Below, in pieces: positions 21,420-34,429 of a DNA stretch of 64,000 bases. The position numbers and the translations under genes were made by a program. Below the pieces are notes generated by a model. That model did not search any database, was not told where the DNA came from, and saw only the letters and a list, made by a program, of their open reading frames with translations. How positions within the stretch are numbered: the first letter of the stretch is position 1; each line of letters starts with the position of its first letter. This DNA comes from Morinoia aosen (lineage: Eukaryota; Arthropoda; Malacostraca; Amphipoda; Talitridae): the NCBI GenBank assembly GCA_030386875.1, contig CM059562.1, positions 44,785,757 through 44,849,756 of the forward strand. Direction: 5' to 3'.

Positions 21420-23060
21420 GAATGACGGATGATTCGCGACAGTACTTTTTAAGCCCGATGTGTATAAGCAAAAATTAGACCTTATACTGGCAGATCATAC
21501 AAGTTTGAGCGGTTACAACGGGATCCTACTGAAAAGATAAAGAGAGATTGAATCAGCTAATTTCTATTGTTTATGTTGTTCCGAACCCTTACAATTTGAA
21601 AAAAATTGGAAGGGCATTGCCAACCTGGTTACATATATGGCAAAGTAAATATCCATAAGAATTAAAAGTATCCTCCCTTAAGGCCAATAATTTCTAAGGT
21701 TCCTGCAGTAACCTATTCAGTGGCTAAGATTTCTAACTAAAATTATATCACCATATCTACCTCAGAAATATATGCTCCGCTCATCAGATGAATTTGTGAC
21801 ACTGTTACGCGGCAAAACTCCTACTGGTATAATAGCTTCCCTAGACGTAGAATCATTGTTTACTAATGTACCCGTGCTAAATACAATAGATATTATTTTG
21901 GACTCTGCTCCACCTGATCTGTTTCCTCGCCATATTTTGAAGGAACTTCTCACTATTTGTACAACCGAAGCTTCATTTAAACATATTGATGGTAGTTTGT
22001 TCCGACAAGTGGACGGGGTTACAATGGGTTCCCCTTTAGGGACCCACTTTTGCTAACTTTTATATGTCATATGTAGAGAACTTGGTGTTAAATAGGATGG
22101 ATGTAAAACCGAGCATTTACTGTAGATATGTGGACGACGTTTTTGTTGAAGTACAAGACCTTGAGCTTGTGGAAACGTTAAGGGGTTTGTTTGTTGAAAA
22201 ATCTGTTTTAAATTCCACGTATGAGTTAGGTCTACACGGTAAGCTCCAAAGTTTGGATGTTCTGGTTGAAGCTTCTAAGGGTACATTCCATAGATCCGTT
22301 CATATCAAACCTTCCCATTCTGGTGAAACTATTAATTACGTTTGTAAAGCTCCGCAAATCTATAAAGAAGGTGTCATCCACACCTTGATAAATAGAGCTC
22401 ATAAAGTTTTCAGTAATTGGGAAAACTTTCATTACGATATGCTTACGAAATGCTTCGAATTAAACGTTTACTTGTAAATAAAAACTTTCCTAATACCTTG
22501 ATTGATAAAACTACTGATAATTTTTTTAACCGAATCATGAGCAGGGACAATAATTCAGTAAATGCAAACCGTATCAATATTTCTTACGAAAATCAAATGC
22601 ATAATAATTACAAAATTGACGAACGGGTCTTTGAAAACATTGTTAAAACCTTTGTCAAGCCAATAACTCCAGAAACATCTATTAAAGTTTGATGTATTAT
22701 AAAAATCATAAAATCAGTGACCAATTAGTAAAAAATAATCTGACTGCATCTGCGGTCAACGATTTTGACAAGGCCAGTGTGATTTATCAATTTAAATGCA
22801 ACAGAGGAGAATGTAAGCCTCTTGATAAACGTTACATTGGCATGACCAGAATGACCCTGAAGCAAAGATTAACAGCTCATAAATATTAAGGTTCCATCTT
22901 CAATCATTTTCGTGTTGACCATAGTTGCAAACCATCCTATGAAGATCTGTTCCCTAACACCAAAATTCTTTATAATGTTATTAAAAAATATCATATTCAT
23001 TTAATTGAAGCATTACACATTCATGAACTTAAACTTAATGAACACACTAAAGTTTTTTCC
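21420..23060 (+). mobile_element. Penelope-like retroelement 1 (reverse transcriptase plus GIY-YIG part)
   Basis: In order, and spread over more than one frame: an upstream block (about 21,440-21,700) with the conserved fingers-type sequence; reverse transcriptase blocks IIASLDVESLFTNVPV (21,829-21,876) and DGVTMGSPLG (22,012-22,041); the catalytic box YCRYVDDVFV (22,120-22,149); and the thumb region with KLQSLDVLV and a KPSHSGETINYVCKAPQIYK block. Then comes a GIY-YIG-type endonuclease part with VIYQFKC (22,780-22,800), RYIGMTRMTLKQRL (22,831-22,872) and further downstream blocks to about 23,050 that include LIEALHIHELKLN. This order is that of endonuclease-bearing Penelope-like elements. 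The copy has several breaks and cannot be active. No capsid-type gene is involved. Confidence 0.85.
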
Positions 23061-23390
23061 GCTCTTGAACTGTTCAGCTGAACTTCAGCTTGATAGGTAT
23101 GAGGAAACTGCTCGATCATTTTCCTCTTAAGAGGTGTAAGCGGCAGCCAGCTAACCAATAGCAATTTTCCTCTTGTCTCTCGTGTGGTCAACATCCAGGT
23201 TTTTTTTTTACAATATATCTAGTCCTATTGCTATTTCTGTAGTAAAAAAATTTGATCCTTTGTCTAGTCGCTTTCTTCTTTTGTGATGAACATACATATT
23301 AAGTCTATATTACTTAAGTGTTGGTTTTTGCGTTTTTCCGATGTGACTGAAAATTATTCTGAATTTTTTTCCAGCCTGAGAATGATGATA
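23061..23390. other. Region after Penelope-like element 1
   Basis: Probably the element's 3' non-coding part followed by unique sequence. A 9-base T run and palindromic TTCAGCTGAA occur; I cannot place the element's end. Confidence 0.4.
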
Positions 23391-23939
23391 GGGTCAATAT
23401 TGAATTTGATGTTGTCAACAAATTTTATAAATTCATTACGAAATTTAGGTAATCGGAGACATTTTGAGATATTTTACATGAATGATATTGTGCTCGCAAA
23501 TTCTTAGTTTTCGAGATATATCATAAATAACGTTCAGGTATGAATAGCACTAACGGCAGTTTTGCTATGGCTCTTCCGGCGTTTCGCGGACGCGGACTAC
23601 ACGGAGTTTCTTGGCCGGAGACATCGGCCTCTGTATGGCTAAGTTAAATTAAGTTATTTTAGGCTTACTTAGGTTAGTTTATTTAACTAACCTAACTTTA
23701 TCTAACCTTACCTTACCTATCGTGACGTCAAAACCGTTTTTTTGCTTATTTACATGTCCGTTTGTTCAATTTTATAAACGACGTTCCTATAGCTTCGAAG
23801 TTAAATATCTCGAAAACTAAGCATTTGCGAGCACAATGTCATTCGTGTAAAACGTCTTCAAATTATTGTACCATATTACCCATATGTGGCAACGAAATTA
23901 TTGAAATCGTTGAGAACATTGAATTCAAAATTGACCGAT
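23391..23939. mobile_element. Long-inverted-repeat element
   Basis: Arms 23,391-23,525 and 23,805-23,939 are inverted copies of each other over about 135 bp. Best-kept core: ATTGTGCTCGCAAATTCTTA then GTTTTCGAGATAT on the left, with the same read on the opposite strand at the right. Outer ends are GGGTCAATATTGAAT and CGGTCAATTTTGAAT. The 280-bp centre is GC-richer at first (CGGCGTTTCGCGGACGCGGA) and then has TTAGGTTAG/CTAACCTAAC words that could pair. No protein is seen. It is best explained as a foldback or MITE-type element; flanking duplication is unclear (GATGATA and GATGTTA). Confidence 0.6.
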
Positions 23940-24154
23940 GTTAGATACGTCGAATCGTTGTCTTTTACGAGTGTAATTAGACAAAAATATAGATTTTAAT
24001 GAATGGCTGTGTTTTAGTACAAAATGCTAGCAGCATTCCTGAACCAACTTACTAGTGAGGAAATTGAACCATTTCGTAAGGCTGAAAAGTTAAAAATTAT
24101 GCAAGTGCGTGTCAGCCATTTTATTCGATGAAGTGTGTGTGCGAGAAGGGCTTC

Positions 24155-24235
24155 TCTCGACCTACACGGACGTTCGCCTCTATGATGGAGGGGCGAGACT
24201 CTCTACGATGGCGTATGATTTTCGGAAGACCTTAA
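24155..24235 (+). mobile_element. Penelope-like N-terminal remnant, short
   Basis: Repeats the beginning of the 15,745 remnant: CGACCTACACGGACGTTCGC, then GAGGGGCGAGACTC, then GATTTTCGGAAGA. In translation it gives RLYDGGARL and YDFRKTL. Similarity stops after about 80 bp. Confidence 0.45.
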
Positions 24236-24239
24236 TTAT

Positions 24240-26872
24240 TCTGTTATCATGAATCTCTCACGTTGAATGCAGTCGACTTTTACTCGGTGGTTCTACATTG
24301 GTTCGTTTATACGTGTCACGCCGTCCGACTCTGGAAAGTGTCACAATGTCTTCCTTGAACAGAATATTCGTTTGTATTCAATATTAGAATATCAAGTTAA
24401 TGAAAATTTTCGTATTCAGAACACGATTTGTATTGAAAACGACGCACTATTGTATGTCAACTTTGGAACACGTTTAACTGGAAAAATACGTCACCATTGC
24501 ATCATATTTCCTTAGGCGTAGAAATAACGTTAAGGTATTGCAGCTTTAAGGGATTTATTATAACAATTTTTTGGATCTCCGCAACAGCTGTCTGTAATCT
24601 AGGAAAGTTCGAGTACAAGTTCCACATTAGTTCTATTTTATATGATCAATATTTGCAACACAAGAGAATCAGTTGCCTCCGGAGAAGCGTGCATACTATA
24701 CAAGAAGTTTTGCGTGAACCCCGAATGTTAAATCAGAACCATGTTTACCTGCTGTGATTTACTTTTACTTCTAATATTGGCTGCTCATGATTGCTTTCTC
24801 AGCCAACATGGTATTAATAGCTAATTATGCATATACTTCCTTTATACATGAATAAGTGTGTCTGAAATGAGGGGATCTTTTATTTTCATAATCGTAAGCT
24901 ACCTACATCTTAAGTGCGAGTCCAACTCGTGTGAAATGGTATACGATGCAAAGAATCCCTGAGGTGGGGACAAATTCATGATTTAGTGACCATAGAACGT
25001 CATTTTGGAATAACTCCCGGAAGTATTTTCCTGGTTCCCAGAACTCTCGTAGGAGTGGGTAAACTTTCTATTTCTCAATATTAATCATAAGAACCTCAAA
25101 TTAATCTCAAAATGAATCCAACATAGCTTACTAGAGTGCAATAGATCACAGAAGTTTTTCGTTCATGCAGGAGGGAATCTATGTTAATAAATTTCCAACG
25201 TAACCACAGGAATAAAATGTACGGTTTAGAAGTCGAATGAATTGTGTGAATTCACTTCAAGTCGCTGTGCTTAAAATTGGCGAACAAAATTGCTGATGTA
25301 AAGCGTATTTTTTCAGTACTCTCATTAACAAAACGTTTACATCTTCCGCAACATTGGTTTCGCATGTAAATAAGTTCGAAATTGAAACTTTTTAGAGGAG
25401 TAAAATGATACGCCAGAATAAATCAATTTTATTGCAACCTCTGGAAGCTCTTTCAGGACTTTTACCAACCAAATGAAAATGGCTCGTGGAAATAACAAAT
25501 TGATAAAATCATGTAAATATGGCATCGTGGTATGCAATAACGGCATGTTAGACAAGCAACAATAAACCATGTTGCCCTGTACACTCGAGGCAACGGAAAA
25601 CCTAGCAAACATTCATAGATCAGGGCCTAGATACCGATCCTGTCTCCAGTTTCGTGTTTCGTTTGGACATCGATTATTGAAGTATGTCATGATGGCGTGC
25701 AATGTTGAGGTATATCATTTCTTACTTTCGAGGCAGCAAGTGACACAGTGATCAATCATAGATCAGAACTTCAATATTTCTCCGATTCCAATTTTGGGAG
25801 TTTTGTGACTACTGTATTTGTTTTCTGCGAGATTTCTGTGGAGTACTGGGCTTTGTTGTGAAAAATTTTCTAATGGAACCCATTAGACCTGCAGAGTTGC
25901 AGTCGTAATATACGGATGGAGGCAATGCTTACGAAAATGCTGAATGTTGTAGCCCATCATTTACAATTGTTTGATGGCATTAGTCCGGAGTTCATAAAAT
26001 TGATATTGGGCCCCCACTAATATTTTTAAATCCTGGTCCGTGATTCCACTTCTGCGATCATATTTCCGCATTTTCGTCAGACTTTGAAAACATATCGTCA
26101 TTGATGGCTCTTATATAGAGAAGGATAATTTCATTGTGATATTGAATGAGATTGCCTTAAATCCCATAGTCTTCTCATCTAATAATACTCTTGGTGTGTT
26201 TATTTAATTATGTATTTGTTTGGTGTCCGCTTCTTCAGTCTCTCTGCTGTGCTCTTAAAAGATGCTTAATGACCGTATCTGTGGTACCGCCAGTACAAGT
26301 ACGATAATATCTTAATCGCGACTACTATTAGGATGGATATATTTGTTTGTCTCCATCTGGAAAATGTAATCAAAGAAAATATGAAACTCAGTCATTTTTG
26401 ACGTCCGTGAATGCTAGTATATCATAAGAATAAAAGCAAAAATGAGTCGATATTGAGCAATGTCATGTTGCCAAACCAAATACGTTAAATTAAAAAATCA
26501 GAGTTTAACAATGTGAACAAATTGTCTTGAGATCTTCCTATACCGATAGTCCAAACCATTTCTTCAAATAGTCAACTTTTAACTTTGACTGATGATAAAT
26601 CTTTTTTTTAGCTAAGTAGAGCATCACGTGATAAAATATATCACTTTATACTCAATATCGTAATTATATTACATTCCTTCGCGCATTCGGAACTAATACT
26701 TAGGAGAAGGCCGTTGCCATTCAACAAATCTCATTTAATTTATAAAATTGTTAGAATAATTGAACGTTGAAGAATATTCTAGTATATATATTGACACAAC
26801 GATACTCATTCGTAGATTTTTTCGATTGATGTCTGAATGAATTAATTGCCAATCAGCGTTTATCTAAAAATA
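24240..26872. other. Stretch without recognisable content
   Basis: AT-rich, with several frames of 60-90 codons that show no domain, signal peptide or repeat character. Confidence 0.5.
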
Positions 26873-27366
26873 TTAGGTCAATCCATAAATAGTTTCCGAA
26901 TTTTGTAAATGTAAATTAGAAACACTAAATGCAAACTTATATGTGGAGCAACTGCGGGGGGTGGATAAAAATCTGAGAAAAAACGTCCAACACTTGTCTA
27001 CAGAAATACAGTTATCCTCCTTCATGACAACGCAAGAAAAATTTTGTGAATAGGCTGGTCTTTATTACGCCATCCACCATGCATTCCCATGACAAAGCCC
27101 CAGCTGATTTTCATCGCTTTAGATCTTTGCAGAATGCTCTTCAAGGCAGAAAAATTTACTGACGACAACCAAGTGAAAGAGTACATCTAAAGTGTTTTTA
27201 CATCCTCTCCATTTTATTCGGATATCATTAAAAAAGTTAATTGACGAATGGAAAAAGGTTACTGAAAATATTGGAGGAAACGCGATTGATTAAAACTTGT
27301 TTATTTGGTTTGTATTGTACGTTGAATTAAAGATCATAAAAAGAAATCATCTATGAATCGACTTAA
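26873..27366 (+). mobile_element. Mariner element remnant with transposase C-terminal region
   Basis: Ends TTAGGTCAATCCATAAATAG and, on the other strand, TTAAGTCGATTCATAGATGA are inverted repeats, each next to TA (26871-26872 and 27367-27368). The interior gives mariner transposase C-terminal blocks in changing frames: ILLHDNARKNF (about 27,008-27,045), which carries the second catalytic aspartate in the HDNAR motif, then a block resembling RSLQNALQGRKFTDDNQVKE, then KKLIDEWKKVTENIGGNAID (about 27,230-27,290). This is the D,D34D mariner type. The N-terminal half is deleted and several frame breaks are present, so the copy is dead. Confidence 0.85.
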
Positions 27367-27450
27367 TATTTCAAACGTGTCGACATTGGGTGCAAAAAAA
27401 TATAATTCAACTTCAAAAATTTTCATTTTAAAATGGTAAATTAAACAAGC

Positions 27451-27526
27451 TGTTCCACGAAAAATAACGGAAGTATAAAATAAGATTACCTACAATGTAA
27501 TGGAAGTAATCTTATTTTGCTGGAAC
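27451..27526. repeat. Short inverted repeat hairpin
   Basis: AAAATAAGATTAC at 27477-27489 pairs perfectly with GTAATCTTATTTT at 27506-27518, and outside it GTTCCA and TGGAAC pair again, with an unpaired extra 20 nt on the left side. It may be a tiny foldback insertion. Confidence 0.5.
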
Positions 27527-27529
27527 GTC

Positions 27530-30500
27530 GCCCTCGTCTGTTTAATGTTCTCTTTACTTCATGTGAGGTATGAATTGGATTATGCGTAAATACCTATTCC
27601 TCAGCTTCGATGGATACGAGGGTAAAATGGCTTACTCGCGATCTTACTTATCATTAACACAGCAATCCTACTTGTGACCAATACTAATTTTTCCTTCACC
27701 ATTTTACAAAAAAAATTGGGTAAAATAATTTTCGTGTAACAAGATGTTTAAATCTCGATATTTGTATTTATTTATAACAATGCAGGCAATCAATTATGAA
27801 ACGAATACTTTCTTTTCAAAAAGGAAATTAATAAAATTTCTTTAAAGGTCAGCGATTTTAATTTTAGAATAATTCGCTATCTTAACTTAGAAGCATTCAA
27901 TTTAGGATCCACAATTTTAATTTAGATTGTAACATTAATTAATGACTAAAGTAGAACTAAAACAACAGCTATGGAGGTGAAAAAAACTTGAAGAACAAAT
28001 TTTGAAAACTATTCATTACTGAGAGGTCCATTGCGTTTGGTCGCCTCGAATAGGTGATGATTTGTTGACTCACTCAACTTTATTAAACGTAAGTGATGAA
28101 ACAGTTTTTGAAGCAACCCAATATTCCAGGAAAAATGGAGCTTTTGAGGTAAATTGCCGTAAGCCTTCAATGTTTTCACGATAAATAGTCGTCAAAATTT
28201 TCAATGAGGCTCGAATCTGTCAAAAAGACCATCAAATCGTTAACTTATAGGCCAGATAAAACAAGATGCAGCTAGCTAGCGGTAGGCAAATGTAATAGCT
28301 CAGCGTACTGCAGCAGAAGTGAGCCGATTGGCCCATCGGATATAGTTACCAAAGTCCTATGCCGACGGATACTCTTCATACACGAGGCCCAGAGCAATAA
28401 ATTTATAGTCATCAATTTTCAGCCAAAAGCAGCAGTATATTCATTTTAATGCAATGCTTAATGGAGGACAATTTCTCTGAAGTTTTATCTCAAGATTTGA
28501 CATTTTTTGGATTATCGGTAAAGCTCGAGCCCTTCCAAAATGTTTTTCAACACTGTGTTGCCGTTATTAGATAGCGAACGAAGTATGTAACCTCGCTGGA
28601 ATTACACATATCGCATAATCAATACGGATTCAGACAATGTCTATTCATTAAAACATGTAAAAAATTCTGTACAGAGCAACTTTTGACCCTGACTTTAGTT
28701 GAATAAACTTTAATATAAGGTTGAGACCGATGAAATAAACAATTTTTACTTGATAACCGTGGGGTCGAAAATGCTTTGTTGAATATAGTTACATGGACTT
28801 GAAATAAGAAACGTCTAATGGATCAAATCCCATTCCCATTCTGAGAGCTTTTTTCTACGCATTTGTCACGCTTGATGTTTTTGGTAACAGTTATATCGAA
28901 ATTTCTCCTTTTGGTTTGCTTATACCACCAAAGTATCATGCATATTATGCAGGAAGTGCAGATAATTATTATTTTCGATATATTTGTACCATGCTGAGCA
29001 TATATAGATATTAAAGCTCATTTGCCTCATTGCGATCCATTGGAGAAGTCACTTTAAATCTGCTTGATAAGTATTTTAATCTCGCTTGGTGGAAGAGGTG
29101 TGTTAAAGTTTTGTATCATTCGCTAAATTGTCAATTTTGCTGAAGATTTTGAGCTCAAGCTCGCTAGTCGATGAAGGGTAGGGAGTCTAAAACACTTCCT
29201 CGCAGCGACTGAATTTACGTAAGTTCTGTCGATAAATTGCTTGGGTATCATTACTTATTTACAGGACGTGCGTGTCTTAATTGCACGATCGTTGATGGTA
29301 TGCTGAATACCATGAACTTCCACTAAGGACATACACCATTCCTGGTGAACTTTACCAAAGGTATAGTTCAACTTCAACCTCCGATATATCTTTTCCTTCT
29401 GTTCTTTCTTAGCATGTTCACTTGACCTCCTCAAAAAAACGTTTGATCTGTTCGACAGTTGCATTTTTATTGAATTGTGTGACTCATCCTGTCAGACCAG
29501 TGGTTCACTTCTTTTACTCCGCCTGGCAACCTTTGACTAATTCTTGATATATTTCTTGACTCCCTGTAATAACAACGATTTTAACAGTGATAAAGAATTC
29601 AATTTATGCGTAATTATTGCTACTAATTTCTTATAACAAATTAGTAAAATCATCAATAATTTTTGATTATTTTTATTTTATGATTTTATTAATTATTGAT
29701 GATTTTTCAAATGACAGGAAAATGCAGGGTATGAAAGAAAATCGTTGTGAGAAAATCCACTACTAGCTACCTCCACATTAAAGCTAAGCACAGTAAGTGC
29801 AACGAAGTTCTACCATGTCAAAAGTTCAAATAGCTCAGAACAAATATTGAAATCTAGAATTGATTATGCTTGAATAACAGATAATATTTTATCCGTTCCT
29901 TTTCCTCGGGTATAAATTGATCAAAACGTGGTTTTATGTTACTGACGGCTGTCTACATTTCTATACGTGATTTTAGGCGATTAATAATTTTGTATTACAT
30001 GACAAGAAGATAATATTATATCCAGGCTCACATACACTGTCGCCAATTGGGCTAGCATACTAACTTCTTTTTTATTGTCTTGTATTAACGTAATCGATGC
30101 TGAACATCTAAACTTCTCTGGAGTTTTCTCATCAAATTTTCTCCAAAAACACGATTAGTGCACAAATCGATAAGATCTTCCTCCAGTTCGTCATAATCCA
30201 ACAAACAATTCAGGTCATGTAAAAATGAATTGGAAGTCAACTTTTCTCAAACCTGCATTCCAACAGCAGCAAAATATCCATCAAACGTTTTCGAAAGAAT
30301 GTCCAGAAGAGCTACAATTTATGTCTTCGTTCACGGTAGAAATTTTAGACTCATTAATATCGACCATTAGGCTCATTGACGAAAAATTTTATCAGTGAAC
30401 TAAAAATAATCACGACTCGTGTCGGAGACTGTAATCCGGGCACACAAAATGTGAAATTGCGTTCAATAAATTTAGAGAAACGGACAACTTGAACTCAGAG

Positions 30501-31004
30501 CACCACTGAGCGTAACCAACCTTCATTATGAAGACGTCATTGTTTGCGGCCGACCCACGATCTTCCTGTTCCTCGCCTCCTTCCTCCAGCATTAAAGGAA
30601 AACCCTATCTTCTCTTAGCTATGAAGCTGTGAGCTTAAATACCTCGATGAACGGCTTGAATTTACCTCAATTTTCATGAAGTACATACAAAGCGAGGTAA
30701 AAATTAGCAAATCAGAATCACCAAATATATACAGAAGCTACTTCGTTCTCAGAATCCAGTTATTGCTTCGCACAAATAACGCACAATGCATCCTTACGGG
30801 ACTCGCTTTGCAGCTCGAAAAGTGGCATTATCTGAACAAACGTTGCCTCCTAAGACATCCCTAATAAATGCTTCTCTCTAACGCAAAAATACGGCCTTAA
30901 CAAGCACAATGCCTGCAAGTAGGAGACCTACACCTTCACATCCACTGGACTCTAATACTCAAATGATAGGAGACTCAAAAATACAAATAAACAAGTGAAA
31001 TGAA
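27530..31004. other. Stretch without recognisable content
   Basis: No named repeat or gene. A 16-bp perfect hairpin stem lies at 29646-29661 (AAAATCATCAATAATT) and 29691-29706 with a 29-nt AT-only loop. The minus-strand frame at 29,255-29,464 is rich in charged residues (RRSSEHAKKEQKEKIYRRLK) but I recognise no family. Confidence 0.5.
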
Positions 31005-32375
31005 GTGCAATTTGAGCAAATGAATCGTCGAAAATTATCTTTCTCTCCGTATGTTCAACAAGATGTGAATTTTCGTTTACGTTTGTTTCCGTTTGTTTAC
31101 GCATTTCTGTCCAAATTTTGTAGATATTTGCAACTCATAAGTGATATCCAGCTTACACTGTATCTCCATTTTAGCCCATGTACCCATGTCCGCATGATGT
31201 TGCAGAGAATAGCGAGAGGATTTGAAATATGTTTTGTTGTTGTTGTTGTCGTTGTTTTTTCTCGACGGTAACTTGAGTTTTCTTAAAATTTCAGTTAGGA
31301 AATTAAAACTCATTTCATTTTTATGTTTTTAGAAGTCTTTTTTCCTATATTTTATTTTTGTTCATGTTATTTTTTATGATTACACTGAACTTGCCGGTTA
31401 TTTTAGATGTAGCAGGAGCATGATTGTTTTTTATCTTTATTATTATTTTTCTTACATTCGTTTTCGATACGTACATACAGTATATATATGAATATATGTG
31501 TGTGTGCAAGTGTGTGCATGTATGTGTGTGAACAAGCATACATGTATGTCTATGTTTGAACATGTACATGTGTGCGCACATGTACATGTTTACATAAATA
31601 TACACACATATGCAAATATATGTTCTGTGTCGATTTTTGCATAAAAGCAAAACCTGAAGACACATAAAATTTTACCTAAAAGCTCTGCGACCAATTAACA
31701 CTGAACCAAATTTCATAAATAAATCTATTTATTGTGCTTGCTTATTGATTTCAAAAAAGATCTATCACTTCCCTAAAGGGCATTTCTGTGAATAAAAAAA
31801 AATGAGAAATATAAACAAATGAAATGAAGCGCTAGTGAAAAATTATCTCTCTGTGCGTATGCTGAACAAGTCATGAATTTCATTTTGCGTGTAAGTTTGT
31901 TTACGCGTTTCTATGTGTACGGGTTGTGTTACGCGATGTTCTATATAAATCATCTTGTGACTAACTTCTTCTCAATACTTGATAGTCATCTACGAGGGTG
32001 CTGTTTCAATCTGCTTCGGTATGTCTTTTGCTTACTTCGGTTCAACTAATAATTTAGGAATTCCGAAGAATTCTTTAGTAGTATCTGAATTATTTATAAG
32101 TTGCCAGCCATCTCTTGGAATAATAAATATCCAAGAGATGATATTTTTGACTTAACTAGCCCATGACAGGGTAATCTATTATAGCACGCCGCGCATTGTT
32201 TGTCTGTTTCAATAAACTCGTAAAGTTGGTCTATTTGTACACATCGGATAGTTTGTCCATTAGTACTCCTCGTATGGAAAGTTTGTCTTATGACGTCTTA
32301 TATTAAGAAATTTTTAAAAGCCAATATGTTCGCATGTATCTCATGTGGCAACGTTTTTGGAAATAAACGAATTTT
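31005..32375 (+). repeat. Dispersed repeat family B, copy 2 (longest)
   Basis: Matches copy 3 (40,640-41,480) from AATTTTGTAGATATTTGC through a (TTG)n-type run, a TG/TA/CATGTG microsatellite (31,480-31,625) and the AGCTCTGCGACCAATTAACA block, and matches copy 1 to the TGGAAATAAACGA end. The word TATGTTCAACAAG with GTTTGTTTACG appears twice inside, near 31,050 and 31,865, so the copy seems to be partly dimeric. No coding capacity is seen. Confidence 0.65.
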
Positions 32376-32538
32376 TTTTCTTTCTTCATGTCTATTAAAC
32401 GGCAAATGCTCAAAATATTTTTTAACACGGCATTCAGTATTATTAAGCTGAATTATACTTTTACAGTGTACACAGCCCGTCACAAATGTCATGATTCGAT
32501 AATATTCGATGTAGCACACAAGCCCTGTAATAAGGTCG

Positions 32539-32760
32539 TGTAAGTCCCGAACGTTGCCACCGCCGTCTTCAGGTACGGAAGGAAAGGCTGAAACGTTTCA
32601 AGCAGTTTACTAGGGATCGGAGCTTGCCGGACCATGCTATCGAAATACTCAGTCAATATGCGATTGCGCAGGCACGACGAGCGCTTTTACCCGGCTCGGT
32701 TCACGGACGTACGGAGGGAGGCATATACCTCCCTCCTATACGAAACAACTATTGGCCGAA
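32539..32760. repeat. LTR-like direct repeat, left copy
   Basis: About 220 bp starting TGTAAGTCCCGAACG that recurs in the same orientation at 36,901-37,125, with perhaps three quarters of bases alike. See the right copy for interpretation. Confidence 0.6.
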
Positions 32761-34429
32761 AAATAAAAACAAAGTTTTTTGATTTGATCCGGAATCGAGA
32801 GCAAAGTCTAATCAATAACGCAGATAGCAAACGTAAACACAACACCATATAACTTGTTAAATACAATTACGCAAAGCAAAATGGGTTAGATACTTCAACG
32901 CAAAGCGAAAATGAAAAGGGCGGCTGGAGCGATATGGGAAAAATGCCCTTTTCTTCAAAGTTTAGAATTAAAATACTAGTTAACACAATTACAAAACACA
33001 TGGTTTTCACTAGACAAACAACGCAAGTAGACACACGGTTTTAAAACCGTATCGCTGGTTAAAACTCATAAAGAAATTAATTATTGATTTTACAACGTTA
33101 GAAATTCAGTCGATTCAGATTGCGCAAATCTTCATTAACATATGATTGCCTTCGTTTCGCAGAAAAAAACATTTCAGTCTGTTACATCGAATTTATGAGG
33201 GTACACGAAGGAAAAATATTTATGACGAAAATTTATTATGACGAAGGAAAAATAAATAAATGAATTAATAGGTAAGCACAGTCAAAAATTTAGCAACAGC
33301 AAATTATAGAAAATTATTTTTACCGAGAACCATCACAATTAAAAACAACCATGAACATCGAAAGACATCTTATATTTAATTTTTAACTGCATTACGTACA
33401 AATAACAAATACAACTACCGGTACACGGATAAAAAAGTACTAGTCAAAAAATGAAACAAAAGTAATTGCGCATCAAACGAACAATTATCAACGTTAAAAG
33501 TATGGTCACAGTATTTGCTTACATGTGGCTAAATAAGTAAATATTATATATGGTTACAGATTAAATTTGGTTAAGGTTCAAGTACTCAGGCAAGGAATTT
33601 ATACATGTATTAAAACAGTCAAAGACCTTTACCACGTAGGTTCATCGAGGAAACCTTGACATAAAAAGCCACAAAGAGTTGAATAAAGGCTACTGCCAAC
33701 ACAATGATGTATTTAACAATTTTTAAACAATTTATTTACCACAGGAGATACATAGGTAGAATGTTTCTCAAGTCTAGTACAATGGTCAAATTTGAATGCC
33801 TGAGGGCCCGAATAAGTTCAGCGACTTCTGGGGCATCCTACCATCAACGTTATTCTAAGGTGTACAATAATGTTTAACCTAAATCACTTAACCTAGTTTC
33901 GCATTAGACTGATCAGTGAGATAATTTACTCGATATCAGATATTTCATTTTAAAATATAGGTCATATAGACTATATTTAACAGTATATTCGATAAACGAT
34001 TCTACTGCAGACTGAAGATTGGCGATATTACCCATGGCAAATTACATAATTGGAAACAGTCATGTAGGAGACAATATTTGACTTGGTGATCTTTACGACT
34101 CGTTTTCCGATAGGATTATGAAAACGTTTCAAAAATTTTGAAAATCTAACAAAGGAAAATTGAGTTACAGTTACGTAATGGCAAAAATCAAGTCAAATCA
34201 AGTCAATTCCTCTCCCACAACGTCGAAGTTGATCGCAAATTATACTAGTTCCATGCGAGGACAAAATGAAAAAATGACTGTAGATTACCAATACAACGAA
34301 ATGAAGAAAATACAGAAATCATAATTTCTGTACGAAATACCTCCTGTCAATTCGTGTCATATAAATAAAAATAAAACTACGACACCGTAATACTGAATTG
34401 TCCAATTTTACCATCCGACTGCATTTGCT
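32761..34429. other. Stretch between LTR-like repeat and Penelope-like element 2
   Basis: AT-rich and without recognisable protein or repeat. If the flanking repeats are LTRs, this is decayed internal sequence. Confidence 0.4.

Noticed and set aside
23660-23722. TTAGG-type telomeric repeat
   Set aside because: Only a few scattered TTAGGTTAG/CTAACCTAAC words, probably the centre of the inverted-repeat element.
32634-32852. 72-residue frame in the LTR-like repeat
   Set aside because: It spans the repeat edge and is not kept in the right-hand copy; no domain is visible.
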